A DNA stretch of 57,105 nt from assembly GCA_944326525.1 (NCBI GenBank), contig CALVEG010000011.1, positions 1 to 57,105 of the forward strand, given 5' to 3'. The notes below the pieces were generated by a model. That model worked only from the letters and a program-made list of their open reading frames with translations. It ran no database searches and was not told the origin of the DNA. Source of the DNA: Candidatus Gastranaerophilales bacterium. Lineage in GTDB: Bacteria > Cyanobacteriota > Vampirovibrionia > Gastranaerophilales > Gastranaerophilaceae. Position numbers and translations under genes: made by a program. The stretch's first letter is position 1; each line of letters opens with the position of its first letter. Below are positions 35,710 through 44,348 of the stretch, one piece after another.

Positions 35710-36864
35710 ATGAAATCCACTAATATCAATACTTTAAAGATAGGGGGGGGGGCAGAATCCAGTAATAACAACGCTTTCAACCTTACACAAAAAGAACATT
35801 TTTATAATGTAGATTTTTTGAGATTTATTGGTGCTTGCATAATTTTTTTATTTCATTATTTAAGAAATTATAGATTAGGTACTATTGATAAAATTTTTAA
35901 TAATCTTATTTTTACAGATACTGGATATCTTTTTGTTTCGTATTTTTTTATTATTGCCGGATTCTTTCTTATTTATACCTTCAATAAAAATTTGTCTGTT
36001 ATGGATTTTATTAAAAAGAAAATTTGCAGACTTTGGCCTTTAATTGCCTTTGGTATTTTGTTATACGGTATTGCTGATATTTTGGGTTTTATAAAACATT
36101 TTGATTTGTATGGAAATATATTATCCCTTTTATTTCTTGAAAATGCTGGTGTTACTTTAAAATGGGGTACCAACGGACTTGATTGGTTTGTTTCTGTCTT
36201 ATTTTTTGTTTCTATCTTTTATTTTTATATTTTTAAGTATTTCAAAAAAACTTCTTATAATTTTTTTATTTCTATTTTAGTTCTTTTAGGTTATACTTTT
36301 TTAGTTCATTCTACTAAAGGTTCTATGGGGGCTGCTATTAAAACTTTAAACTATTTTTTTAATCATGGAATTATTAATGGCCTCACTGGTTTGGGAATGG
36401 GTTATCTCATACATGAATTTTATCAATATTTGAAATCTCAACCTTTTGTTAAATCTCTTAAATCTACTGTTATTTACACCTTTATTGAAGCTTACTTACT
36501 TTGTTTTGTTATCTATGAAACGGGTTTTCATAAAATTCATTTTGATAACAAAATAATCTTAATTGTTGCTTTTGTTGGTTTGTTTTTAACTTTCTTATTA
36601 AAAAGAGGTATCATTTCTAATTTATTAAACAACAAATTTTCAGCTATTTTGGGACAATATACATTTTCTCTATATATGACGCATGGAGCATTATGGGTTT
36701 ACCTTAAACAATTAATTCTTCTACATAAAAGTCTTTGTGTTGCGCATCCTTATTTGTGTCTTTTGGGATGTTTTATAACTTGTTTTATTTTTGCAATTTT
36801 AACTTATCACTTTGTAGAAGTGCCGGCTGGTAAATTTCTTAAAAAGAAATTTTTCCCGCAATAA
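35710..36864 (+). CDS. Acyltransferase-3 family membrane protein with G10 tract (candidate phase-variable gene)
   Basis: 384 residues, about ten membrane helices. The acyltransferase-3 signature begins at VDFLRFIGACIIFLFHY (~37), with WFVSVLFFVSIF and a late helix containing FSLYMTHGALWVYL. These enzymes acetylate or succinylate exported sugars (O-antigen, exopolysaccharide, lipid-linked glycans) at the inner membrane. Codons 11-14 hold ten consecutive G (35743-35752). With ten G the frame is open; nine G leads to TAG after ~25 codons and eleven G to TAA within a few codons. AAGGAGG precedes ATG. Codons are strongly T-ending compared with neighbours, suggesting acquisition from elsewhere. Confidence 0.88.
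   Translation: MKSTNINTLKIGGGAESSNNNAFNLTQKEHFYNVDFLRFIGACIIFLFHYLRNYRLGTIDKIFNNLIFTDTGYLFVSYFFIIAGFFLIYTFNKNLSVMDFIKKKICRLWPLIAFGILLYGIADILGFIKHFDLYGNILSLLFLENAGVTLKWGTNGLDWFVSVLFFVSIFYFYIFKYFKKTSYNFFISILVLLGYTFLVHSTKGSMGAAIKTLNYFFNHGIINGLTGLGMGYLIHEFYQYLKSQPFVKSLKSTVIYTFIEAYLLCFVIYETGFHKIHFDNKIILIVAFVGLFLTFLLKRGIISNLLNNKFSAILGQYTFSLYMTHGALWVYLKQLILLHKSLCVAHPYLCLLGCFITCFIFAILTYHFVEVPAGKFLKKKFFPQ
35743..35752 (+). repeat. Homopolymer G10 in coding sequence
   Basis: Ten G in a row inside the acyltransferase gene. It is by far the longest G or C run in this AT-rich window (others are five or fewer). Slippage here would switch the gene on and off. Confidence 0.9.
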
Positions 36865-36891
36865 GCGTAATTAAACTTTGTTTTATATATG

Positions 36892-36930
36892 AAAAAAGAT
36901 GTAACTGTTTGTTACATCTTTTTATTTTTA
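36892..36930 (+). terminator. Terminator between the acyltransferase gene and der
   Basis: AAAAAAGATGTAAC pairs with GTTACATCTTTTT (5-nt loop) and runs into T-rich sequence. The der promoter follows immediately. Confidence 0.88.
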
Positions 36931-36945
36931 TGCTACACTTGTCTT
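36931..36945 (+). promoter_or_regulatory. Extended -10 giving a leaderless der mRNA
   Basis: TGC-TACACT (36931-36939) is followed by 6 nt and ATG 36946; no Shine-Dalgarno. The start codon itself would be the 5' end of the message. Confidence 0.6.
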
Positions 36946-38271
36946 ATGGAAAGAAAACCAACAGTTGCAATAGTCGGAAGACCTAACGTCGGCAAATCCA
37001 CCTTTGTTAATCGTCTTTTGGGTTCAAGAAACTCTATCGTTGACGATCAACCCGGGGTTACTCGTGACAGGATTTATTTCGATGTTGAATGGCAAAATAA
37101 ACCTTTTACTGTCATTGATACAGGTGGTATTGTTCCTGGTGATGAAGATGAGATTATGATTTCTATTTTCGATCAGGCTAGAATTGCTTGCGATGAAGCT
37201 GATAAAATCATCTTTCTTGTCGACGGCAAAGATGGTGTTAATCCTGTTGATTATGACATCGCAAATATCCTAAGACAATCTGGAAAACCCGTTATCCTTG
37301 CTGTTAACAAGCTTGACAACCCTGAATCACTTTATATGATTAACGATTTTTACTCTCTTGCACTTGGTGATCCTGTCGGAATTTCAGCTCTCCACGGAAG
37401 CGGTGGTGTTGGTGATCTTCTTGATTTAGTTACCGAGGATTTTTCTGATGACATTGTTGAACAAGAAGATGATACTATCAGAATTGCAATTGTCGGAAGA
37501 CCTAATGCGGGTAAATCTTCCATCGTAAATAGTTTGCTAAATGAAAATAGAGTAATCGTTTCGGATGTTTCAGGAACAACCCGCGACAGCATTGACAGCC
37601 GTATAACTTACAAAGATAACGAATTTATTATTGTAGACACCGCAGGTATCAGAAAAAAAGCTAAAGTTGAATACGGAGTTGAAAAATTCGCCGTTGACCG
37701 CGCAATCCGCTCTATAAAAGATTGCAATGTAGCACTTCTTGTAATTGATGCTAAAGAAGGGATTTCCGATCAGGATAAAAAAATTGCCTCTATTATACTT
37801 GAAGCAGGAAAAGGTATTATTATCGCTGTCAACAAATGGGATTTAATCGAAGACAAAAAAGCAAATACTATGAACCAGTTCGACAAAAAATTGTCCGCAG
37901 AAATCCCATTCCTTGAATTTGCACCTAAAATTTATATCTCGGCTCTCACTCGCCAAAGATTACCGCAAATTTTTGAAAAAGCTCAGGAAGTTTATGCTCA
38001 ATGCACAAAACGTGTTTCAACAGGGCTTTTAAATAAAGTTATGAAGGAGCTTTATGCTCTTAATCCGCCGGCGACAGTTAAAGGCAAACGTTTGAAAATT
38101 TTATACACTACTCAATCAGGTGTTTGTCCGCCGACTTTTGTAATTTTTGCTAACAATGCGGATTTACTGAAAGATCACTACAAAAGATATATTGAAAATA
38201 AACTTAGAGAAGCCTTTGGATTTTTCGGTTCACCTATAAGAATTGCAGTTAGAGAAAGAAGCGAAAAATAA
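36946..38271 (+). CDS. der: Ribosome assembly GTPase Der
   Basis: 441 residues from ATG 36946 (the longer frame starts inside the upstream terminator hairpin). Two GTPase domains in tandem: GRPNVGKST with DTGG and NKLD, then GRPNAGKSS with DTAG and NKWD, followed by the KH-like C-terminal domain. Needed for 50S ribosomal subunit assembly. Preceded by a -10 element and no ribosome site. Followed by a GC-rich terminator. Confidence 0.96.
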   Translation: MERKPTVAIVGRPNVGKSTFVNRLLGSRNSIVDDQPGVTRDRIYFDVEWQNKPFTVIDTGGIVPGDEDEIMISIFDQARIACDEADKIIFLVDGKDGVNPVDYDIANILRQSGKPVILAVNKLDNPESLYMINDFYSLALGDPVGISALHGSGGVGDLLDLVTEDFSDDIVEQEDDTIRIAIVGRPNAGKSSIVNSLLNENRVIVSDVSGTTRDSIDSRITYKDNEFIIVDTAGIRKKAKVEYGVEKFAVDRAIRSIKDCNVALLVIDAKEGISDQDKKIASIILEAGKGIIIAVNKWDLIEDKKANTMNQFDKKLSAEIPFLEFAPKIYISALTRQRLPQIFEKAQEVYAQCTKRVSTGLLNKVMKELYALNPPATVKGKRLKILYTTQSGVCPPTFVIFANNADLLKDHYKRYIENKLREAFGFFGSPIRIAVRERSEK

Positions 38272-38281
38272 TTAAATTAAT

Positions 38282-38305
38282 AAAGCCCCGAAATTCGGGG
38301 CTTTT
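38282..38305. terminator. Terminator between der and convergent genes
   Basis: AAAGCCCCGAA pairs with TTCGGGGCTTT; works on the plus strand after der. Confidence 0.9.
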
Positions 38306-38378
38306 CATAATTTTCACGTTTTAATCTACTATGCTTTGGTTTTTGTCTTTTTTTCTTATTTCTTATTGTTAATTATTT

Positions 38379-38768
38379 TTATTCATCTTCCTGACGCTTA
38401 ATTAATCCAGCTGTAACAGCATACATTGCTGCTGAAATTTCGGCGGTTGAATTAAACGGGCCATAAGATTTAATAAACTTGGCTACATCAAATGTGTTCA
38501 AATATTGCTGTAATTGTGCTTTTGATGCTTCTGTCAAATTTGATGTATACAGAATATTTTGAATATAATTTTGAACTTTTTCTTCTACTTCAGATTCTGT
38601 ATATTCATCATCTTTTGAAGACAATTCTACTTTATCGCCTTCTTGTTTTTCTGTCTTTTTAGATTCTTCGGAAGCTTGTTCTTCTTTTGTTTTTTGTAGT
38701 TTTTCTTCATCTTCGACTGAGGCTGCCGCTGATGTATATGCGCTGCCTGATACTCCTGAAATTTCCAT
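38379..38768 (-). CDS. Small acidic protein, paralogue of the 38855 protein
   Basis: 129 residues. First ~65 are Ser/Ala/Glu/Lys-rich and probably disordered (SAYTSAAASVEDEEKLQ). The C-terminal ~60 residues form a helical module: EEKVQNYIQNIL, LQQYLNTFDVAKFIKSY, MYAVTAGLIK. The same module ends the 38855 protein. No signal peptide. AAGGACGG upstream. Function unknown. Confidence 0.6.
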   Translation of the reverse strand: MEISGVSGSAYTSAAASVEDEEKLQKTKEEQASEESKKTEKQEGDKVELSSKDDEYTESEVEEKVQNYIQNILYTSNLTEASKAQLQQYLNTFDVAKFIKSYGPFNSTAEISAAMYAVTAGLIKRQEDE

Positions 38769-38854
38769 ATCTTACCGTCCTTTCTAAAAATAGTACATGA
38801 CGATTGACGGATTTTCAGTCAAAAACTTTAGGATTTTTTAAGATTTGTTAAATC

Positions 38855-39220
38855 TTATTTTATTATCCCTTCTGTTTCATTGTACATTACCATATAAAAA
38901 TCAGGACTTGTCAGGTTTGGATTTCTCTTCATAAATTTCTCCAAATCAAACTTTTCCAAATATTTGTCCAATTTTTCAACTACTTTTTGTCTGTCTTCAT
39001 TTTCTGATTTTAATTTTGATATATAAGAATTAACCATTGCTTTAATTTCATCTTCTGTCAAAATCGGCATTCCGCCTAATCTTACTTCATCCGGTTCTTC
39101 TTCTTCCAGATATTTTTTTAATTCTTTTTTCGGATCTTCTTTTTGACGCTTTCCACCGCTGTCTGAGGATGTAGACGATGAAATAGCCCTATTAAACGGG
39201 TTATTAACTGAATTAAACAT
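38855..39220 (-). CDS. Small acidic protein, paralogue of the 38379 protein
   Basis: 121 residues: disordered basic/acidic N-terminus (SSTSSDSGGKRQKEDPKKEL), then EDEIKAMVNSYISKL, LDKYLEKFDLEKFMKRN and MYNETEGIIK, aligning with the C-terminal module of the next gene downstream. AGGAGA precedes ATG. Tandem duplication with divergent N-termini suggests the conserved helical module docks to one shared partner; function unknown. Confidence 0.6.
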   Translation of the reverse strand: MFNSVNNPFNRAISSSTSSDSGGKRQKEDPKKELKKYLEEEEPDEVRLGGMPILTEDEIKAMVNSYISKLKSENEDRQKVVEKLDKYLEKFDLEKFMKRNPNLTSPDFYMVMYNETEGIIK

Positions 39221-39304
39221 ATATTTTCTCCTATTTTTTGCTATCCTACGGCAAAATTTAAAGAAAACTTTAATTTTCTCACCCTTTTAACGTATGTTTA
39301 TTTG

Positions 39305-40147
39305 TTATTCCTTACAAACTCCGTATATTATGCGGTCTATTCCCGCAAGATCTTTTTGTATTTCTATTTTTGTAAATCCAACTTCTTGCATTATTCGTTT
39401 AACATCTTCCGATTGCCCGATTCCAAGCTCATACATCAAATATCCGCCTTTATTTAAGACCTTTATCGCTTCTTTGGTTATCTTTTCATAAAATTCCAAC
39501 CCTTTTTCATCTTTTGTAAAAAGCGCTATTTCTGGATCAAATTTTACTTCTTCCTGAATTTTTTCCTTTTCTACATGCGGAATGTATGGAGGGTTAGATA
39601 CAATCATATCAAAAGTTTCACCCTCTTTTACGTTTGAAAATATATCTGATTTTCTAAATATTGCACGGTTATTCAAATTTAACTTTGATGCGTTATCTAA
39701 TGCTGTTCTTAAAGCATCTGATGATATATCAAGCCCAATAACTTGAGAATCTGTACGTTTTGCTATCATACAAGCAATACACCCTGATCCTGTTCCTACA
39801 TCCAATATCATTTTAAAATTGTTTGTGTTTATTATATCAATCGCTTTTCTTACCAATATTTCAGTTTCATCCCGCGGAATTAAGACAGACGGGTTCACTA
39901 TAAATTTTTCACCCATAAAATCTGCCAAACCTATAATATGCTGAATCGGTTGATGTGTTCTTGCTCTTAATTCGGCCTTTTCTTTGACTATTTCAAGCTT
40001 TTCAGCGGTTAATTTCTTTCCCATTATTATTTCTTTGTAACCGTAATTTACAAAATGTTCTATTAATAATTTAACTTCTACATTTGCTTCATTCGGTTCT
40101 ATCCCACTGTCCGTCAATATTTTTACGATTTCATTTATTGTTGTCAT
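39305..40147 (-). CDS. prmC: Release factor glutamine methyltransferase
   Basis: 280 residues. SAM-binding DVGTGSGCIACMIAK and catalytic VSNPPYIP (the NPPY motif that binds the substrate Gln), with the N-terminal helical domain containing HQPIQHIIG. Methylates the GGQ glutamine of peptide-chain release factors. The start follows the DUF3137 gene stop by 1 nt, so it is translationally coupled to it. Confidence 0.93.
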   Translation of the reverse strand: MTTINEIVKILTDSGIEPNEANVEVKLLIEHFVNYGYKEIIMGKKLTAEKLEIVKEKAELRARTHQPIQHIIGLADFMGEKFIVNPSVLIPRDETEILVRKAIDIINTNNFKMILDVGTGSGCIACMIAKRTDSQVIGLDISSDALRTALDNASKLNLNNRAIFRKSDIFSNVKEGETFDMIVSNPPYIPHVEKEKIQEEVKFDPEIALFTKDEKGLEFYEKITKEAIKVLNKGGYLMYELGIGQSEDVKRIMQEVGFTKIEIQKDLAGIDRIIYGVCKE

Positions 40148-40148
40148 T

Positions 40149-41075
40149 TTACAACCCTATATTTTGGTTTAATTTCAATTCATCTACTATTGCAAGTATT
40201 GAAACAAATTCATCTAACATTTTTGTAAATTGTTTTGTGTCATTTACCGGTTTATATATGTCCCCTAACTTGAATAAATCCCTTGTTGTAGATATTGCTA
40301 TTATTATCTTGTTATCCTTTATTGATGCCTCCATCTGAGAAGCACTAAAAGCATTTTTTATATTCTTAAATCTTTCCATAAACGATGTTGTTAGGATATA
40401 TCTCGATTCTACCTGATCGCTTCCGTCTACAAAATACATCTTGCTAAATTCAGGATCTTCCAGCTTTACTTCTTCGTAAACTTTACTGTTTAATAATCCG
40501 CGTCTTCTGATTATGGTATGACCTTTGAAGTTCTTATTAAAATCTATTTGAGCTATTACACCTTGAAACGTTGTGTGCCTGCGACGACGCCCTTCTGAAT
40601 CTCTTGTTATATAATATAGCTCTGTTTCATTTATGTTTATCGCTAACCCCTTATATGTTCCGAAAAAGGAATCATCATCCCTTTTTTCATCAAAACGGCC
40701 GAAAAGTCTGGTTGCTTGAAGGGTGTAACTATCTATTACACTTGAATTTACCCATACAAAATTTCCGAAAGCTTTCATTATTATTGGCATTACGGTTTGT
40801 TTCAATGTTTTTTCAAATTTTTTGCAAAACCACTTTTTTAAAGAAAAACAAGTCATTATAGTAAATACTATTGACGTTGTACATTCTTGAGTAAACTTAA
40901 AGTTAAATATATACAAAATTATTGCTATAATAATAACTCCTACAATATAGACTATATTAACTTTCTTTTTTTGTTGTTCCTTTGTCTTTTCAAAAGCATC
41001 CAACTCAGGAGCAACAGAAGAATGGTATACATGTGTAAAATTTCTTCTAAAATCTTGTATTGTGTTAAATTCCAT
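40149..41075 (-). CDS. DUF3137 family membrane protein
   Basis: 308 residues. Two close hydrophobic helices at ~40-80 (IVYIVGVIIIAIILYIF and TSIVFTIMTCFSL), then a soluble domain with FGRFDEKRDDDSFFGTYKGL, ITRDSEGRRRRHTTFQGVI and FVDGSDQVESRYILT. These match DUF3137, whose function is unknown. Overlaps the upstream gene by 11 bp and the downstream prmC start by position, so the three are co-expressed. Confidence 0.75.
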   Translation of the reverse strand: MEFNTIQDFRRNFTHVYHSSVAPELDAFEKTKEQQKKKVNIVYIVGVIIIAIILYIFNFKFTQECTTSIVFTIMTCFSLKKWFCKKFEKTLKQTVMPIIMKAFGNFVWVNSSVIDSYTLQATRLFGRFDEKRDDDSFFGTYKGLAININETELYYITRDSEGRRRRHTTFQGVIAQIDFNKNFKGHTIIRRRGLLNSKVYEEVKLEDPEFSKMYFVDGSDQVESRYILTTSFMERFKNIKNAFSASQMEASIKDNKIIIAISTTRDLFKLGDIYKPVNDTKQFTKMLDEFVSILAIVDELKLNQNIGL

Positions 41076-41565
41076 ATAAATTCTCCTTCTCGTGCTCTTT
41101 TATTATTTTATCAATTTCATCTCGTGCTTCAAGTTTTGAAGAAAGTTCTTTTTTTTCAAGATTATACTTTTTGCAAAGCCTGTCATAATAATACAACTGC
41201 TTTTTTGTCGGCTGTTCATGGCTCATTTTAACCTCTTTTAAAAACTCACGTTTTTTCTTTTCGTAAGCTTTTTGCGCCTGAATCAATGGTTCTTGAGCCT
41301 TTTTATAATCATAATATTTACGGCATTCCCTCATAAAGCTTAACGCCTCACGCCTAAAATCGTCATCTTCCAAATAGTCTTCCATAAATTCAAAATGTGG
41401 ATTATTTATTTCTAAATAATATCTTTCATCCTCTAAAAAACTATCCAAAAGTTTCTCTATATCTATATCTGGGGACTTTTTCACATAAGCACGCAGAAAC
41501 CCGCATAAAGCAGACTTCTGTGTTTTTGTCATATTCATAAATATCTGATTTTTTATGTTATACAT
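41065..41565 (-). CDS. Unknown helical protein
   Basis: 166 residues, strongly charged and alpha-helical, with a coiled-coil-like section (~95-160: QAQKAYEKKKREFLKEVK). No family recognised. Start ATG 41565 lies 3 nt after the upstream 55-codon gene; ATG at codon 10 is an alternative. Overlaps DUF3137 by 11 bp. Part of the minus-strand unit that leads away from the candidate origin. Confidence 0.6.
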   Translation of the reverse strand: MYNIKNQIFMNMTKTQKSALCGFLRAYVKKSPDIDIEKLLDSFLEDERYYLEINNPHFEFMEDYLEDDDFRREALSFMRECRKYYDYKKAQEPLIQAQKAYEKKKREFLKEVKMSHEQPTKKQLYYYDRLCKKYNLEKKELSSKLEARDEIDKIIKEHEKENLYGI

Positions 41566-41568
41566 TAC

Positions 41569-41736
41569 CTACTTTTTAAATAAGTCTTTCACAGAGAAAG
41601 TTTCAGGCTTTTCTAAATGAAATCTCGCTAATTTTTTCACAATCGGATTTGTCTGAAGCTTTACCTTTTCTTCTTTTTTAGGCTCAACTTCTGTTTTTTG
41701 AGTATTTTCAATAACCGTCAACTCTCTTTTATCCAT
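41569..41736 (-). CDS. 55-residue basic protein, first gene of the prmC operon
   Basis: Short open frame MDKRELTVIENTQKTEVEP continuing with KKLARFHLEKPETF and ending DLFKK. Composition is protein-like, the stop lies 3 nt before the next start, and a TATAAT ends 6 nt before ATG with no Shine-Dalgarno sequence, which supports a leaderless message. No known family. It is the gene closest to the candidate origin on the left side. Confidence 0.55.
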   Translation of the reverse strand: MDKRELTVIENTQKTEVEPKKEEKVKLQTNPIVKKLARFHLEKPETFSVKDLFKK

Positions 41737-41748
41737 AAATATATTATA
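41737..41748 (-). promoter_or_regulatory. -10 element before the 55-codon gene
   Basis: Minus-strand TATAAT followed by six bases and ATG, as at der and purB. Confidence 0.5.
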
Positions 41749-42402
41749 CCTCTTTATATCTATATAAAAAAGATTGTTAAGAGATTATTGACCAAAAGAC
41801 ATATAAAAATTATATAATTTTACAATTCTTAACATGTTTTTACTTTTACATTGCATGCCATATAATAAAAAACTCAGAATTATTTTTAATACCTAAAAAT
41901 AGCCAAAAGGCTTGCTATATAGCGAAAAAGAAAGTCTCGTCGTATGACAAGACTTATAAATATACATTTACCCCACAATCTTTATAACATAAAAAACAAA
42001 CATTGTCAAGCTGATTAATATATACTGTTTGTTAAGACAATCTTTTCAAAAACCTGTAGAAAACTTCCATGTTTTTTGTAGAAAACTCATGGGTTTTCTA
42101 CAACAGATCCTCCAGATGGAGGATATTGAACTTTTTTGACATTTTATTGTATAGTTTTCTACAAAACTTTATACAATCCAAAAGCATTATGAATAGATAG
42201 TTTCCGTTAGTTTTCTACAAATATTTACAGCTTACTACTACAATTATTTATATTTATTATATTTATATAATTAATTATATATAATATAGATTGTATAAAA
42301 CTTTGAAACGTGAATTTTTGTTTTATTTTTCTTTGCCTGTTTAGTCTTTAAATTCTGTTTATTATATAATTTTATCAAGGGAGTATAGATAAGGAGTAAG
42401 GT
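41749..42402. other. Candidate replication origin (oriC) beside dnaN
   Basis: About 650 bp without a gene. Five copies of TTTTCTACA, a one-base variant of the cyanobacterial DnaA box TTTTCCACA: reverse at 42055-42063 and 42077-42085, forward at 42094-42102, 42155-42163 and 42211-42219. A perfect inverted repeat ATCCTCCA-GA-TGGAGGAT lies at ~42106-42123. ATTGTATA-type repeats occur near 42147, 42170 and 42290. An almost pure A/T stretch (42241-42290) could be the unwinding element. Genes diverge from here: prmC unit to the left, dnaN to the right. No dnaA in the window. AAGGAG before 42403 is dnaN's ribosome site. Confidence 0.6.
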
Positions 42403-43524
42403 ATGAAGTTCTATGTAAATAAAGAAGATTTATATAATGGGATTAAAATAGTTGAAAGAGCAACAAGTACAAAGGCTTTGCAGCCTGTTTTAATGAATAT
42501 TTTGATTGAAACTATTGATAAAGGTACAATAAAACTTGTTGCAACTGATCTTGATTTAACAGTTGTTGCTTTAGTTGATGCACAAGTAGAAGAAGAAGGA
42601 AGAATTACACTCCCTTCAAGAACGCTCAACGAGATAGTTTCCAAGCTTGGAGATAAACTTATTACATTTGAAATGTCAGAAGGCGAAAGTTCGGTTTCTA
42701 TAACCTGCCAGAACTCAAAGTTTGAAATAATCGGTATTTCAGCGAACGAATTTCCACCGGAAGTTTATAATGTTGATCTGAATGAAGAAAATAGTTTTGA
42801 AATTGCAGTAAAACCTTTGGCAAAAGCTGTTGGTCAAGCAGGTTTTGCAGCTGCCGGGTATGAAACTTCAAACCTTCTTTCCGGTATTGTTTGCGATATT
42901 TCAGGTGAAGTTCTTGAAATCGCTTCTACTGATGGAAACAGACTTGCCAGAGTTCGTGAAAAGATTGAAAATAAAGATGGAAGAACTTCTCAGCTTATTA
43001 TTCCGTCAAAAACCCTTAATGAATTTATTAAGATGAGTTCTTATATTGAAGAAGATAACGTAAAACTTTATACAGAAAGAACAAAATTAATAATAAAAAG
43101 TGACAGAACAATGACTGTTTCAAGACTTTTGGAAGGTCAATTCCCTAAATATAATCAGCTTATTCCGGATGAAAGCCCGAAAGAAGCTCTTGTTTCTGTT
43201 AATGATTTGAAATCTGCACTTGATAGGGTTTCTATTATGGTAAACGACAAAACAAGCATTGTTAAAATGTCGTTTACTCAAGGTAAACTCAAGCTTTCAG
43301 CTGACACTCCCGATAGCGGTAAATCTGAAGAAGAACTTGATATTGTCTACAACAGTGAAGATTTGGATATTGCTTTCAATTATAAATTCGTACTGGAAGC
43401 TTTGAAGAATATGGAATGCGACAATGTTAAGATAGGTTTAAATACAAGCCTTTCAGCGACTGTTTTAAGACCGGACAGCGAAGATGATTTTGTCTGCTTG
43501 ATTATGCCTGTTCAGATAAGATAA
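42403..43524 (+). CDS. dnaN: DNA polymerase III sliding clamp (beta subunit)
   Basis: 373 residues, three topologically similar clamp domains. Typical blocks: KALQPVLMNILIE, LPSRTLNEIVSKL, AAGYETSNLLSGIV, STDGNRLARV, RLLEGQFPKYNQLIP and the C-terminal LIMPVQIR. Forms a ring that tethers replicative polymerase to DNA. AAGGAG 8 nt upstream. Location next to the DnaA-box-like repeats fits the common oriC-dnaN arrangement. Confidence 0.96.
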   Translation: MKFYVNKEDLYNGIKIVERATSTKALQPVLMNILIETIDKGTIKLVATDLDLTVVALVDAQVEEEGRITLPSRTLNEIVSKLGDKLITFEMSEGESSVSITCQNSKFEIIGISANEFPPEVYNVDLNEENSFEIAVKPLAKAVGQAGFAAAGYETSNLLSGIVCDISGEVLEIASTDGNRLARVREKIENKDGRTSQLIIPSKTLNEFIKMSSYIEEDNVKLYTERTKLIIKSDRTMTVSRLLEGQFPKYNQLIPDESPKEALVSVNDLKSALDRVSIMVNDKTSIVKMSFTQGKLKLSADTPDSGKSEEELDIVYNSEDLDIAFNYKFVLEALKNMECDNVKIGLNTSLSATVLRPDSEDDFVCLIMPVQIR

Positions 43525-43575
43525 AATGTTAGTCGTGTGGTTTAAAACAAAGACCAAATTATAAAGGGATAAAAC

Positions 43576-43974
43576 ATGAAAGAAAAAGCATTAGATTATT
43601 ATATGAATGGCGGGTATTCTTGCAGTGAAAGCGTTATAAAAGCGGCGATTGATGAAGGTTTGTGCGATGAATCTTTGTTAGCAGTTGCAACATCATTTTC
43701 AGGCGGAATGTCATCGGGTTGTGTATGTGGAGCGGTTGCTGCGGCTCAAATTTTGTCAGGAACATATTTTGGACGCGGTAATAAGCTTGGAAATGATAAT
43801 ACAGCAAGAGAAAAGGCTGCTTTTATCGTAGAAGAATTTAAGAAAAGAAATAAAGTTACCTGTTGCCGTGTACTTTCAAAGGGTTTGCAGGGGGTAGAAA
43901 GAAAGCAAAATTGTTCAAAATATGTGGCTGATATATGTGATATAATTGAACAATTATTAAAGGTTAAGGTATAA
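43576..43974 (+). CDS. C_GCAxxG_C_C family redox protein
   Basis: 132 residues with the cysteine pattern of the family: GGYSCSESV, SGGMSSGCVCGAVAAA, then TCCRVLSKG and QNCSKYVADI. Thought to be redox-active, perhaps linked to metal or selenium handling in anaerobes; the biochemical role is not established. GGGA upstream. Its stop overlaps the crcB start (TAATG). Confidence 0.85.
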   Translation: MKEKALDYYMNGGYSCSESVIKAAIDEGLCDESLLAVATSFSGGMSSGCVCGAVAAAQILSGTYFGRGNKLGNDNTAREKAAFIVEEFKKRNKVTCCRVLSKGLQGVERKQNCSKYVADICDIIEQLLKVKV

Positions 43975-44348
43975 TGCAAAACGTAATCGCTGTTTTTTTA
44001 GGCGGAGGAATTGGTGCCGTTTTAAGGTATTTGACCGGAGTTTTTGCAGTTAGGTTTTTAAGCGTAAACTTGCCTGTTGCAACTTTTGCGGTTAATATTG
44101 TCGGGTGTTTTATTTTGGGTTTGTTATTTGCATTTTTTATTGACAGACCAGAGATTAATACATCCTTGAAACTTGCTCTAACTGCGGGTTTTTGCGGAGG
44201 GCTTACGACATTCAGCACATTTTCTCTTGAATTGTTTGAAATGCTTAAAAATGCGCAGTATATGCAAGTTTTGGTTTATTTGACATTAAGTTTAATAATT
44301 GGACTTTTGGCAGTCTGGGTTGGAGTTTGTTGTGCAAAACTTATATAA
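43974..44348 (+). CDS. crcB: Fluoride exporter CrcB/Fluc
   Basis: 124 residues, four membrane helices. Signatures GGGIGAVLRYL, NLPVATFAVNIVGCFILG and AGFCGGLTTFSTFSLE, the latter with the pore Phe/Thr/Ser residues. Dual-topology dimer that exports fluoride. Located inside an operon, so no fluoride riboswitch directly precedes it. Overlaps its neighbours at both ends. Confidence 0.93.
   Translation: MQNVIAVFLGGGIGAVLRYLTGVFAVRFLSVNLPVATFAVNIVGCFILGLLFAFFIDRPEINTSLKLALTAGFCGGLTTFSTFSLELFEMLKNAQYMQVLVYLTLSLIIGLLAVWVGVCCAKLI

Noticed and set aside
43525-43980. Possible fluoride riboswitch for crcB.
   Set aside because: crcB overlaps the upstream gene and no fluoride-riboswitch fold or spacing is visible before it or before the first gene of the unit.
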